The notes: generated from the sequence alone by a model not told the origin. 64,000 nt of DNA from Petrolisthes cinctipes (GCA_033782935.1 JAWQEG010000261.1:524001-588000), one strand, 5' to 3'; shown: positions 51,756-63,488, numbered from the stretch's first letter. Translations and numbers: made by a program.

Positions 51756-52071
51756 CCCCTCCGTGATGTAGTCAGAAAATTGGAGGTTAGAGTCCTTCAA
51801 ACATTGCCACGAAGCACCATCTACATTACTTAAGGGACCCTGTGATGTAGTAAGAAAATTGGAGGTAGACGAGTCCTTCAAATATTGCCACGAAACACCA
51901 TGCACCTATATGGAATGAGCTTGTTTCGTGGCATAGTCAGGAGGAATCAGAAGCCTCCAATTCTCGTACACGATCACAGGGTTCTTAATTAAAGGAGTTT
52001 GTAGCGTGGCCTGGTCAGGAGGAATCAGAAGCCACCAGGTCTCATACAAGATCACATGCAGTGTCCCTTAA
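51756..52071. repeat. Family A MITE with a second family A MITE inserted
   Basis: The outer copy is about 51756-51829 plus 51989-52071 (GTGATGTAGTCAGAAAATTG ... CACATGCAGTGTCCCTTAA). The inner copy (51830-51988) starts TTAAGGGACCCTGTGATG and ends ATCACAGGGTTCTTAA. It sits in the middle of the outer copy, where other copies read ACCACCTATATGAAAGGAG. Confidence 0.7.
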
Positions 52072-52271
52072 GGGGGTGCGGGAGTAGGGGACAGGCTTGG
52101 GGGGGTGCGGGAATAGGAGCACAGGCTTGGGGTGGGTAGAAAGCCTGTCCCCTAATCCCGCAACCCCTTAACTCCACCCCAAGCCTGTCCCCCTACTCCC
52201 GCACCCCCCAAAACCCCCCGCACCCTCCTAAACCCCCCCAAGCCTGTCCCCCTATTCCTGCACCCCCTTAA
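52061..52271. repeat. GC-rich inverted minisatellite
   Basis: Units of AAGCCTGTCCCCCTACTCCC followed by GCACCCCC occur three times on the plus strand (52146-52271) and twice inverted (52066-52130). The tract begins in the TTAAGGGGG end of the adjacent family A MITE. It can fold into a GC-rich hairpin. Confidence 0.75.
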
Positions 52272-52279
52272 GGTGGTAT

Positions 52280-53170
52280 AATAGTACAGTCTCCTCCACT
52301 GCCACGTTCATCACTCCATTGTTGTCAATGTTTGTACCCCACAAGGTGTGAACCTCCAGTTTCGACTCTCATATTCGAAACACATGCCACGAGTACAACG
52401 TGGGGATGGTAATGGAAGGGTGTAGGCTTGGTAATGGTGTGGTGAATGTTTTTACGGAGGAAAGTTAGCGAGAGGACTTTAAGTAGTAATGTTGTACTAA
52501 ATTATACGTCAGCTATATAAATCTGTTACATAACAAACATGACATTGTTAGAACAAAACATTGTTGTGGTTAGTAAAGTTATTTGTTATATTTTGTTATC
52601 TGTATACTATGTTCTCAAACAGTAAAATAAATGGAGGGTTGGTGAGGCAGTAGGTAGTCTCGGCCAGATGTCTCTATCAATGTTTAGTATATGCCAGCTA
52701 TCAGCAGCGCATCTTGGTTTTAATTAATTTTTCATGTTCTGCATCATAACGTTAATGATGGTTATTACACATAATAAGTAAATTATATTGAATGTGAAGT
52801 TTTAAACGTCACAATGTTCCTAGAACATAACATGTTAACATTGGGCCTCATAAATTTCCATAGGTTGGTCCCATATCGAATATCGAATTTTCGAAGTTAA
52901 TCATTGTGATGACGATGGCTTTATTTTCTGTCAATTATAACAAATTTAATCAATTTACGAGCATTGTGAACATTGGTAGTAGTGTCATGACTGTTGATAT
53001 TTTACGATGAAATTTGACAGCTCCGGTCGATGTAACATGTTATTATCATTACATATTGAACTTTCACACACTTCAGTTTTGACATTACTAAGCGGTTATA
53101 GACGGATTGAACGAGGATGACAACAAAATTCATACCGTACATTTAAAGTTAAAGTCGCGAATACCTTGGA

Positions 53171-53174
<4 letters not shown>
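52280..53174. other. No gene seen
   Basis: AT-rich sequence without supported ORFs or repeats. Several ACATAACATG/AACATTG words occur but form no clear array. Confidence 0.35.

Positions 53175-53175
<1 letters not shown>

Positions 53176-53229
<54 letters not shown>
53176..53229. repeat. (CT)n microsatellite
   Basis: About 54 bp of CT dinucleotides on the plus strand. Confidence 0.9.
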
Positions 53230-53232
<3 letters not shown>

Positions 53233-54065
53233 CACAGTTGTGGTTACTAGCATCATATAGTCATGGCCTAAACTCAATTAATATTAATGAAATAAGTTGT
53301 CTTGTGTAAATAGGGTATTGTAAATCACATGTAAGGTGCAAGTCACTCTGTATCAAAGTGAAATATCAGAATATTTACTTATGTATACCCTGAATCAACC
53401 AACACCTTGAAGCTCTACTGTATTCATCAACTCCGACACATATGAAGCATCCAACACCTTAAATATATGATATATGTTTCCATCCTCACCCAATCCATCT
53501 ATGATCACAAAGTAATGTGAACAATAAAGGTTGTGAAAGATTCACTATGTAATGAAAAATATATAATGAATTATCTTCGGTCGGAACTGTCGAGAAACAA
53601 CTTATAATGACAACTGTTAGTACACCACTACTACTGTTCATAATGATCATCAAATGTTGGACATCGTTATTATTGACAAATCTGTGTCATGATCACAAAA
53701 TAATTACCTTATTAATATGCAATGACTAACTTGAAGGAAGGAGCCTATCTTGACTTGTGGGGACTAATGGTGGAGTGAAATGTTATAGCAACACGGTGAC
53801 GTGCTTAAATTCCACACTAGATATATTATTCTTACCTGCAGTAATTATCATTAAAGTTATGATGTAGAACATGAACCCAAAACTCCACCATGTGTTACTA
53901 CTATCTTTGACCTATATTGAGCATTCATAAAAATAGTACCTGGCCAAGACTTCTGCATTACTGCTTACAGTCCTCGCCCTACCCTGCCTCCATAGAACAC
54001 CACACCAAAGCCTCCACCACCCCTCAATGAACCTTCCACTCACTCATATTGGTATGTGTTTCACA

Positions 54066-54138
54066 CTTGTTCGAACTCTGTTCAGTTGCTTTCCAACAGT
54101 CCTTGGACCCTGGTCCAGCACTATCAGCCATGGCTGTA
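54066..54138. mobile_element. Half copy of the 31514-31713 foldback element
   Basis: TTCGAACTCTGTTCAGTTGC and CCAGCACTATCAGCCATGGC match one arm of the element at 31514-31713. It is immediately followed by a family E MITE. Confidence 0.7.
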
Positions 54139-54144
54139 CAGTTG

Positions 54145-54343
54145 CCAGCACTGCCGCGTGGTACAGGGGCTCACATGTTTAAGAGATTTAAGTGATTCAG
54201 TTCCTTAAGCAACAAAGTTCACTTCATGTGCTAGTGTATCGAGGATACTCCATCTCACACACGTGGATTGTTTCCAGTTAAATAATCACAGTGGTGCTAC
54301 ATCTCTGAATATGTGTGAGCTCCTGTCCACGCGGCAGTGCTGG
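54145..54343. mobile_element. Family E MITE, second copy
   Basis: Perfect 17-bp terminal inverted repeats CCAGCACTGCCGCGTGG and CCACGCGGCAGTGCTGG. The interior matches the copy at 10321-10529 (TTCCTTAAGCAACAAAG, ATCTCACACACGTGG). Noncoding. Confidence 0.85.
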
Positions 54344-54446
54344 CCAGTGTACTGTACTGTACATACATATGGCAACTGTACTGTACTGTACTGTACATAC
54401 ATATGGCAACTGTACTGTACTGTACTGTACATACATATGGCAACTG
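54344..54446 (+). repeat. 34-bp tandem repeat of GTACT runs and ACATACATATGGCAACT
   Basis: Three units made of GTACTGTACTGTAC followed by ATACATATGGCAACT (about 54350-54446). The unit ends act as inverted repeats, giving mirror open frames on both strands. Confidence 0.8.
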
Positions 54447-55137
54447 GCAAGCGGCAGGAGATCGCGGAACAAGACTGAAATGCTTTCACATATTATAAAG
54501 TTAATATTGACTATTTTTAAACTCCAGAGTGCATCTTTCCCGGGCAACGCCGGGTACCTCCTCCGCTAGTACAGGATAATCATCAAAAAAACACTTTCAC
54601 CCATACATAATTACGATATCCAGGGGCTAGATATATAAACCACTCTGATTATTTAGTTTACGAACCTGTGAAGCATTTATTTCCATACTGTACTTCATGT
54701 TTTGACAGATCTGGTGACGGGACTTTTGCCGCCGACTGTAACAAAAGTCTATTACCTCCTGAAGGATAGGAAACAGTGAATGAGTCATGTAGAGGATGTT
54801 TACTATAACCTCTTGACGTTCCAAATCCTTTTCTCACATGAGTAATAAAGTGTGGTTTGTGGAAGCAATTATTTTTTTCCCTCATTCTGGTGTCGAAATC
54901 TTATAACCATACCTGTACTACTACGTATTACAGTATATAGAAATAAAAATATGAAATAAAAATCTGGAGCATTGGGTTTGTGGATGACAGCCCGGGGCAC
55001 CCAAAGCCTCCATTGGTTCGATATGTATTTGGTCTCGTGATGGTTTGGGTGGGCTGTCGTCCAGAAACTGCCTGCTTCATATCTCGGGCTTTGACTCAGG
55101 TGGGCTATATAGAGATAGTGTTACGCGACTGTGCTGT

Positions 55138-55140
<3 letters not shown>

Positions 55141-55211
<71 letters not shown>

Positions 55212-55232
55212 TGTGTGTGTGTGTGTGTGTGT
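55141..55232. repeat. (GA)n(GT)n compound microsatellite
   Basis: GA dinucleotides to 55209 followed by GT dinucleotides to about 55232. Confidence 0.9.
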
Positions 55233-55315
55233 TATTACAGCAAAGAAGAACACAAAGAACTGAGAGTATAACCAAGGGTGTATCGGTAATACATCTTTGG
55301 TACAGTATACATACA

Positions 55316-55461
55316 TAAATTAGAGTGCCTTGATTCCTCCATAGTATACCAGCCAGGAAACAGGAGAAGATGAACGAAAATAATGGTGTCCTGCTGATGC
55401 TTGGAATAGTTAGAAGGAATCACTTATACTCCTGACATACCAACGCTGTACTATCTATCCT

Positions 55462-55462
<1 letters not shown>
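55316..55462. repeat. Family B foldback repeat
   Basis: AGAGTGCCTTGATTCCTCC, CCAGGAAACAGGAG and AATAATGGTGTCCTG, then CTTGGAATAGTT; same layout as 59109-59267. Followed directly by an (AT)n tract (55464-55525). Confidence 0.6.
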
Positions 55463-55526
<64 letters not shown>

Positions 55527-55716
55527 CGGACTGCGTGGGCGTCTTCCGTGGATGCTGCTGCTCCCCTTGCAATGAATCCGTGAGTTCTGATTTATAAGGA
55601 AAAGTCGACAGGAGGACGGAAAATGATACCAGGATTGCGTGATGTTATGCGGATAGGGTGAGGCAGGAAGGCAGGAAACATTTTAGAAAACCTATTATTG
55701 TACTGGTATAGAGAAA

Positions 55717-55793
55717 GAGCTCTTTTCGTGGCATAGTCAGGAGGAACCAGAAGCCTCCAATTATCATACATGAGTGACCACAGGGTCCTTAAT
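55717..55793. repeat. Family A MITE, one arm
   Basis: TTTTCGTGGCATAGTCAGGA, AGAAGCCTCCAATTATC and CCACAGGGTCCTTAATTAA. Only the right arm is present. Confidence 0.65.
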
Positions 55794-55799
55794 TAATAG

Positions 55800-56581
55800 C
55801 TTTTCGAGGTAGGTATATTTCTTGTTTACACGCGGATCGACATACAGACAAACATGGGAATTATGTTAAATTGTGTTCTAAGTATGTATCCATTCGACTT
55901 CCCTCTACCGAATGCCTTCTAACTTTAAATGATTACTTTTTCTTTGGCGCATATCCTATAACAATATATTATTTACTTCATGGACAGACAGACAAACGGA
56001 GCTGATCACATAACGTCCCCTATTCGCTGACGGAAGTAAAAACCGTATAAATTATTAATGTGAAAGAAAACACCATTGCCGACACACCATGCAGCCAAGA
56101 GTCGAAACAAGAATGGTATAGTTGTGGACACATTATGAAACAGTCACACTTGAAACGAAAGAGCCCCCTCGTTAAGCATATAGGTAAGGATGAGACTCTA
56201 TGTACAGAGAGGTGAGTCTTATATAATCATATATTCTGTATGCTCGGTAATGGGCCCGTTGGAAGTGTGTGTTTCATGCATGTGCCCCCAACTGTACACG
56301 ACGAATTAATAAGTTAGTGCTGTAGTATACTGTCTTTGCATGGTTGGTTGTTGTTGGGATGTGAGGCTATCTTCATTAACCTACAAGTCAGATAGGGAAG
56401 GATAGCTAGCACTCTCCTGTAACCTATAAGTACGGACTATAGATGGCCTAGCTACGGTGAATCCATGACTATTATGAATATGCCGTGCAAGATTGATTGG
56501 GTGACGATGAATTATGATGACTGACTGACTGGAAGGCTAGAAGTGAATTGTAAGAGACATCAAGTTCATCCCATTCACTCC

Positions 56582-56622
<41 letters not shown>

Positions 56623-56999
56623 CCGTACGATATTTTTTAGGCATACAACAAAATAATGTGACCTCTGTAACTCTTTGTATATCTGTCCTTATAATATTAA
56701 TTGCCCCACTTCCCCTGTTTAGTGTCCAAGCGTATATATGTATGACTCATCCGGTTTTTGTCCCTCGGTATAATCCCCTCAATCTTCCCCGGGCTCACCA
56801 ACATAACTTATCACATGTTAAAAGTACCAACCCCTCCTTTCCCCCAAGTAAGTAGTATACAGTATAGGTGCCACCCCATTCTTCAGGGTTAGTGTTCTTC
56901 TAGTAAGTGCCAGGGTACTTGTATATTCTCCCCGTGTGTCCTACTACAACGTGTCTTTCTATAGATGTGTAAAGGGGATGGATAGTACACTGTTGGTAA
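55800..56999. other. No gene seen; (CT)n at 56585-56619
   Basis: No ORF with recognisable content. The 56658-56855 frame is Pro/Ile-rich and follows a CT microsatellite; not supported as a gene. Confidence 0.4.
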
Positions 57000-57160
57000 G
57001 TCCGAAGAAAAAAAATGATTCCTCCATGCAGGCTACTCCAGGCAACAGGCTACCATTATTATTGCTATATATACTCTGGTCCTGTTTGTTTTCTGGCATA
57101 CTTTGGAGGAATTAGTAAGGCACTCCAATTTATCAAAAGTGTATTACCCCCTTAATGAAG
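57000..57160. repeat. Family B foldback repeat
   Basis: TGATTCCTCCATGCAGGCTA, CCAGGCAACAGG, TCTGGTCCTGTTTGTTTTCT and TTGGAGGAATTAGTAAGGC; the two arms are inverted copies. Ends near CCCCCTTAA. Confidence 0.6.
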
Positions 57161-57489
57161 TGTTCATTGTCCTCTATAGGTGACGCTAGTACTTCTCTAG
57201 AAAATAATGTAATAAGTTGTGTCTAGTGAATGTCAGTGTCCTTCCTTCTAGATTCTACAGATGTGGTTTCAATGCCGTTCTGACTATTACAATCAATTGT
57301 CCTTTAATCGCCACGTGTGGAATATTATTATTATCATCAGTGAACACATAGACAACCCCCACGGAACCTCCACATATTTCCAGTGATCTTAAAGTGTCAG
57401 TGTATATGAAAAACACACTGCCTTTTCCCATACAGCCCCAGTGAACTTCTAGATAGCTTATAATATAGTGTCAGTGTATATGAAAATTA

Positions 57490-57542
57490 CACTGCCTTGT
57501 GACAGCTTGAGGAACTTCAACAACAACAACAACACTGCCTTA
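57490..57542 (+). mobile_element. Tiny 5'-truncated retrotransposon insertion with TSD
   Basis: GACAGCTTGAGGAACTTC plus a (CAA)n tail is identical to the last ~33 bp of the element at 887-2681. It is bracketed by ACACTGCCTT (about 57490-57499 and 57532-57541), a 10-bp direct repeat. This is the footprint of an extremely short target-primed insertion. Confidence 0.8.
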
Positions 57543-58080
57543 TCATTACTGCCCCAGTGAACTTTTTAGATAATGGCAATACTGTATTATCTTGGCTAGT
57601 GTTATGTGTCCTTGATGATATAAGTTTTTAAAAGATTATAATTTGAGTGGTCCTTGAAGGTGATACTAATTCGAGGCTTCCTAAACACAAGAGTAGATTT
57701 CCCTCTCAGAGTTATGAAAATTAATCTGTTGTAGCCTACTGTTTGGACGCTGCCGATATCGAAGTGAATACACGTTAAAAGAATGAGTTATAGTCGAACT
57801 GCCAACACCCAAGTTATATTTACATCCAAACCATCGACTTTGCCCACCAACAGGACAGAGGAATGAACTTCAAACATTCTCAATATTGTTAGACTATATT
57901 CTCCATCTGTAATAAACCAAGAGATCCTATATCAACACCAAGAAACAACAACAACAACAACAACAAACAAAACATAACCTCAAAATAGCCCGAGTAATCC
58001 ATACACCTAGGCTATATACTGAACAATTTCGTGGCATAAACACACACACACACATACATACACGAATCATCAACATCACC

Positions 58081-58347
58081 ATGACCAAAATAGGGTTCAG
58101 GAAGCTTTCTATTAGTAATTCTACACCACTACACTCACCACCAGCCCAATCTCCATCCCCACCACCACAACCACAGCTCATTCTTCGACCCACGTGCACA
58201 AACCTGTTGACTGATAACAAGCACGACAAGTACGAAGGAAAGTACGGGTATGCTGCTGACGACGTGCCCAGATCAGCCGCTGCGATAAAGAGGATGCACG
58301 ACTTGATGACATACAGACAACTTATGATGCAGGCGGCACTTCTTTAA
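58081..58347 (+). CDS. Hypothetical 88-residue ORF
   Basis: The ATG lies in a good context (CATCACCATGA) after a CA-rich leader and is followed by a Ser/Pro-rich first half (SPPAQSPSPPPQPQ). The second half is more complex and charged: RPTCTNLLTDNKHDKYEGKY and ADDVPRSAAAIKRMHDLMTY, ending in MMQAALL. No signal peptide or known motif. The complexity of the second half looks coding, and it could be the last exon of a longer gene, but no family was recognised. The opposite strand is also open in part, so this is tentative. Confidence 0.35.
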   Translation: MTKIGFRKLSISNSTPLHSPPAQSPSPPPQPQLILRPTCTNLLTDNKHDKYEGKYGYAADDVPRSAAAIKRMHDLMTYRQLMMQAALL

Positions 58348-59108
58348 TTAAAGGGTAGGCCTATACTATATATGATTCAGATGGGGTGGGTGGGTGGGAT
58401 GGTAGTAATATAAATTATGTAGTGGTAATTTATAGTGTGTGTGTGTGTGTGTGTGTGGTTGGCATGGCGATGAACACACACGTACTAGGATGGTTGGTTG
58501 TATTGGCTGAGAATAATTATTATATATTTGTTTGTTTTATTATCCGGAATAATTTGCACCATAACACGTGCATACAAGATGGGCAGTGAGACAAAGGTTT
58601 CCTTTGCTACATAACCAATCAGGAAAAACACAATGTGACAAAGGCATCTATACTCAAGCAACCGACCAGGAAATACAAACCCTTAAGTCAATCCCTTGTC
58701 CGTAGCCTAGTTGTCATACATCAAAAACTACTCATTAGGCTACGTATAGGCTGTACAGTGACTGGGATCAGGTTTGTCTTACTCATATCCCTTGAACGAC
58801 TGTGTGTGTAGCCGATGGGTTGTAACATTAAATGTCTTTGATAGCAAGATGTGTTTGATAGATGTGTTTGATAGCAAGGTTTGGAGGAAGGAATCAGTAG
58901 CCCTCCTATTTGCTCACGTCAGATTAAAATTCCCCTAAGGGTAAAAAAAAATACGAGGGGAATAACCCTTGTCGTATTTCTCATCCTATAGGGTATTCCT
59001 CGGCCATGAACTGGACTAAGAATAAACAAAGAGTGTCAGGAAAGGTTCACCATCCACCACCACGAATGACACAAGTAACACCACAGTGGAGGAGATTAAC
59101 TTAAGGTG

Positions 59109-59267
59109 GTAATTCATTTTTGGTACATTGGAGTGCCATGATTCCTCCAAAGTAAGTATGTTATAGGTAACAGGACCAGACGTGCAAAAATAATGGTGTT
59201 CTGTTGCTTGGAATAGTTTGGTGGATTCGATTGCTCCAGATTTACCAACACAAAACTTCCCCCTTAA
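59109..59267. repeat. Family B repeat, adjacent to family A
   Basis: ATTGGAGTGCCATGATTCCT, ACAGGACCAGACG, GGTGTTCTGTTGCTTGGAAT and GCTCCAGATTTACCAACAC, ending CCCCCTTAATTAAGGACC. The TTAATTAA is shared with the family A copy that starts at 59268. Confidence 0.7.
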
Positions 59268-59435
59268 TTAAGGACCCTGTGAACGTGTGTGAGATTTGGT
59301 GGCTTCTGATTTCTCCTGACTATGCCACGAAACAAACTCCTTTAATGTATGTAGGTGGTGTTTCATGGCAATGTTTTGAAGGACACACTAACCTCCAATA
59401 ATTTTCTGACTAGGCTACATCACGTGGGTCCTTAA
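59268..59435. repeat. Family A MITE
   Basis: TTAAGGACCCTGTGAACG ... ATCACGTGGGTCCTTAA, with GACTATGCCACGAAACAAAC and GTGTTTCATGGCAATGTT arms. Followed by a family B part (59436-59525). Confidence 0.75.
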
Positions 59436-60327
59436 GGGGAGGGTATATATATATTTTTTGCCTGTTTGGAGATAATGATTTCTCCAAACTATTCCCAGCA
59501 ACAGGCCAGAATTATTTTTGTCAGTCTGAGAGAGAGAGAGAAAGCGAGAGAGACGCGTAGGCTATATTATCATTCACACTGACTCACACTTGCTGCTTTC
59601 ATATTCAGTTACAAGTCAAGTCTAAGTTGATCACCTATACACAGTACCATTAACACACACACACACACATGGTAAAGATACAAGTAGCTGTTTCTTTTTT
59701 TCTTTTTTTCACACACACACACACACACACACAGAACTGACATGGCATATATACAAGTAGCTGTTTTTTGTTTATTTTTTTAATTTATTGCACCGTGGCG
59801 TCAATCAAAAGAGAGTTCCATTCACAAATTCCTTCTGTATCTAACTTTAACACAACTTACTTACGCTATACTCACTCTTCCAACCCTTATGTTCTCGACC
59901 ATCCACACCAGCAGAACGATTGAATACTCAGAAATGCCTAAATGACTATGAACTGTATAAAGAGAATACATAAATTAAACATCTAGCCTATTTATCATTT
60001 CTTCAGGGATTTCAAAACATCCTGTCCTTAATTTCGTGTCTTTTGTTGTTTAATAATTATGTTTAAGGCCGTGCATCTGTGTGTTGTGTGTGTGTGTGAG
60101 TAGAAATATTCTCACTACAGTGTCAATGCCGAGGAGAGACACTTTGAATACTTAAGAGAGAAGCAGTGTGTGTGTGTGTGCACTGTGTTGAAATATGCTC
60201 ACTACAGTAATAAATGGTAGGTATAGTACTGGCTGGCGACTGTGAACCTACTTCTTGCATCACCCTATAAATTTGTTGCGTCGGGGTAAGGAGTGTCGCA
60301 TCGATATTGTACACGTCACATAGTCAA

Positions 60328-60460
60328 TTAAGGGACCCTGTGTTGTACCCAGAAATTTGGAGGTCACGAAACACCACCTATGGGGAAGGAGCTTGTTTCG
60401 TGGCATAGTCAGGTGGAATCACAAGCCTTCAATTCTCATACACGATAACAGGGTCCTTAA
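60328..60460. repeat. Family A MITE
   Basis: TTAAGGGACCCTGTGTTG ... AACAGGGTCCTTAA, with ACGAAACACCACCTATGG and TTGTTTCGTGGCATAGTCAG. The left arm is shortened. Confidence 0.75.
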
Positions 60461-60488
60461 GGGATTGATTTGCCTTGCCACGTTGCCT

Positions 60489-60563
60489 CCTACTACTATT
60501 ACTACTACTATTACTACTATTCTTACTACTACTACTACTATTACTACTACTACTACTACTATT
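60489..60563. repeat. (TAC)n microsatellite
   Basis: Trinucleotide TAC/ACT run with a few TTA interruptions. Confidence 0.85.
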
Positions 60564-61174
60564 GTTGATTAATAATATTCTGATAGGCTATTTACTTTGT
60601 ATTGTGAGCCGTTCTTGAAAGCAGTAACAACAAGAACAATACAAAGAGAATAAAAGACTACAGGTGCAACAAACGCTATCAGGGAGAGGAAATGTGTCGT
60701 TATAATGTGTCGTCATAATATGTCATCATCATCATCATTATTATATATACATTCTGTCGTCGTTTTCATTATCAAGGATTTATCTCATTCATTTTTCTCA
60801 CCCCTGTTCATCCAGACTGACCTTTACATTGTCCATATTATTAATTACGGTGTGTATTTTAAAGTAACATATATGTATATAATTTTACTTGTTTCCATAT
60901 AATTATATAGTTTCCATTTTTTCAGGTATTACATGTATATTATTATTATCATTATCACTGCTTTTTATATTTGTTTGTTGTATTAGCCTATACTGCATTG
61001 TAATCTAGCCTAATAGCCTTTTGACAGGATTATGCTACTTACTCACACAGCAACAAATCAATAGCCTAGTAGACACAGGTCCAGTTTGCAACTAATATTC
61101 ATCTAACAATTTATTCCTATTTCAAAATATAAAACTGGTTGAGTTTGAGGCTGCTTAGACCTGGTGAAAATGAT

Positions 61175-61237
61175 AAAATAATAATAAAAATAATAATAAT
61201 TAATAACAATAATAACAATAACAATAATAGCAACAAC

Positions 61238-61269
<32 letters not shown>

Positions 61270-61287
61270 TAATAATAATAATAACAA
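61175..61287. repeat. (AAT/AAC)n microsatellite
   Basis: AAT and AAC trinucleotides; gives a spurious poly-Asn frame. Confidence 0.9.
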
Positions 61288-61770
61288 AAACTCGAGAGAA
61301 CAGTTAGGAAAGGATAGTTTACACCATTTTTAGTCTAACTTTAGTCCCCGACTGTTAGCTATAGTAGGCTACAGATTTATTACAGATTCAGTGATGACTC
61401 ATTATATCTGCATTCTCTCTCTCTCTCACACACACACACACCTTCCAGCTATCTGATAAGAGCATGCCAACGTGTGTGTAGCCAAGTCAACACACATGCG
61501 CACACACGCACACACCTTCCAACTCAGAAGGTAGTAACGTGGAACCACAATATGACACCACATTAGTCCCTGGTTGGCTGCATACCGTATATATATATAT
61601 ATATAGGCTATACACAGACCCCTCACCACTAACTCACTCACTAGGCTAACTACAACTTACCTCTCACTGTGCATACATACATACATACATACATACATGA
61701 CGCTCGGGCCAAAACTTTCTACGAGTGCAACAACTTTTATACTGTGTTGGTTGAGAGGAATTTCTCTCGT

Positions 61771-61900
61771 TGGTAAAAATTGGAGGTTAGCGAGTCCTTC
61801 AAATACTACCTCGAAACGCCGCCTATATTGAAGGAGCTTGCTTGCTTCGTGGCACAGTCAGGAGGAATCAGAAGCCACCACCAGGTCTCATACAAGGATT
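61771..61900. repeat. Eroded family A MITE
   Basis: TTGGAGGTTAGCGAGTCCTT, CTTCGTGGCACAGTCAGG and AATCAGAAGCCACC are present, but both terminal GGACCCTGTG motifs are lost. Confidence 0.6.
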
Positions 61901-62169
61901 CATCATAATTAAGCGATTGTGTTTCCGCGACAACATTGAAAATTTATTATTCGTAAAGATTCAACACCACGATTCGTCCCGTACAGTAAATACACTAAAC
62001 ATTTAATAGAACGACAGTGATTGAACAAAGTATTCAAGAGAGGATACGGTATTCAACACTCATAGGAATTATCTACTGAATATTGAGCAACTCGTACTGA
62101 AACTAAGGCCGAGAGAACAATATATTACCGGTACTATTATTAGGCTACTGAGTGATCCTAAACATAAAC

Positions 62170-63443
62170 ATGGGTCTTATTGTCAGTCGTATATTAGCCT
62201 TGGTACAGAGTAAGAAGCCTTGTCGAATTCTAATGGGTGAGTCTGATTATTTATTATCTTTAGAGGACCCTGTGATATGGTCAGAAAAATTGAAGGTATA
62301 GGAGTCCTTCAAATATTGCCACGAAACACACACACACACACACACACACAACCTATATGAAAGGAGCGTGGCATATTTAGAAGGAATCAAAAGCCTCCAA
62401 TTCTCATACAGTGACATACACGATCACAGGGTCCTTAATTAAGGGCGTATATAGCACATTGTTTTTGGTGGTAAATCTGGAGCAACCGATTCCTCCCAAC
62501 TATTTCAAGCAACAGGATACAATTATATTCATTCATTGGTTCTGTTTCCTTGCATAAATTGGAGGAATCAAGCCCCTTAACTCAATCTTTCTTTCGTAAT
62601 CTTTCTTATACCTAGCAAGTGTTACCTGGCATAGGATTTACTTATTATATTATTATTATTATTTAAGTTCTTTATTTACCTTTAGTACAAATTCCAACCA
62701 ACATTTTGGGAAACGTTGCCGCTACAGGCCATGCATGAAGTTATCAAATACGTGCATGGATGGTGGGAATTTAGCTGTTCTGAGACTACCAGGATGATGT
62801 AACGAACGTAATAAACTAATATTTTGCAGACTAGTACACCAGCCTGGTCTGCCTTATGTTTGGGACACACCGAACCGTACAGTCAGACATATTATGTAAT
62901 CTTTCAGCATTCATATGTAAACTTAGAGCCATCAGTAATATTATTTAATTGTACAAACAAATCCAAAGAAAACACTTACCCAGCACTAGACATCTTGAAA
63001 CAGTCTGAGTGAAGACATTATCCGGAGACAAACATTATCCTTACCTGAAAAGGAATGTATTTGTTAATGAATACTGAATTACATAACCCTGGGAAATGTG
63101 ATTTTTTTTTTAACCTTTTTATACATAACAAACAGTCTAATAGATACTGGGAATAATAATCTTGGGGAGGTGTACAAGGACCTAATCCAAAATTTCACAC
63201 CTAACCTAACTTGAAGTAAATTACAGATATAACTATCAGAGCGCTGACCCCCGCGATTATAAAATGTACCTTATTATATTATATTCATTTTAATAAGTAC
63301 AGTTATTACTATAGTTTCCCCTTATGACTGGTTTACTATACACGTTCTCTCTTAATCAACAGTTGGTCTGGACGCTGCAGGGAAAACGACAATACTATAC
63401 CAACTCAAGTTGGGCCAAGTTATCTCCACCGTACCAACATTAG
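62170..63443 (+). CDS. ARF-family small GTPase, exons 1 and 2 (partial)
   Basis: Exon 1 is 62170-62236 and exon 2 is 63363-63443; the gene continues past the right edge. Exon 1 starts [10 protein letters not shown] and ends RILM; exon 2 encodes [18 protein letters not shown] and STVPTLG. Gly2 is the N-myristoylation site, residues 24-31 (GLDAAGKT) are the P-loop, and the TVPTLG segment is the switch I threonine region (usually TIPTIG). The junction is phase 1 (ATGG|GTGAGT to CAACAG|TT) and reconstructs MVGLDAAGK; exon 2 also ends phase 1 (TTAG|GTAAG). The N terminus MGL-x-VS resembles Arf4/5 types. It is more divergent than true Arf1-6 in the amphipathic helix and in YQLKLG, so an Arl is possible. 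ARF proteins recruit coats and effectors to Golgi or endosomal membranes when GTP-bound. Intron 1 carries families A, B and another B-type copy partly beyond. Confidence 0.85.
62261..62438. repeat. Family A MITE with CA expansion, ARF intron 1
   Basis: GAGGACCCTGTGATATGG ... GATCACAGGGTCCTTAA. The centre carries a (CA)n run after CACGAAACA. It shares TTAATTAA with the following family B copy. It starts 25 bp after the exon 1 donor. Confidence 0.75.
62443..62584. repeat. Family B foldback repeat, ARF intron 1
   Basis: TCTGGAGCAACCGATTCCTC, TTTCAAGCAACAGGATAC, TTGGTTCTGTTTCCTTGCAT and TTGGAGGAATCAAGCC, ending CCCCTTAA. Confidence 0.65.
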
Positions 63444-63488
63444 GTAAGAAAATATGTCATCAGCTGCTCTTGTTGAATTTCATTTGGT

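Noticed and set aside
61139..61333. Poly-Asn ORF
   Set aside because: Product of the AAT/AAC microsatellite.
60970..62160. Coding exon upstream of the ARF gene
   Set aside because: Only microsatellites and an eroded MITE; no splice-compatible coding segment.
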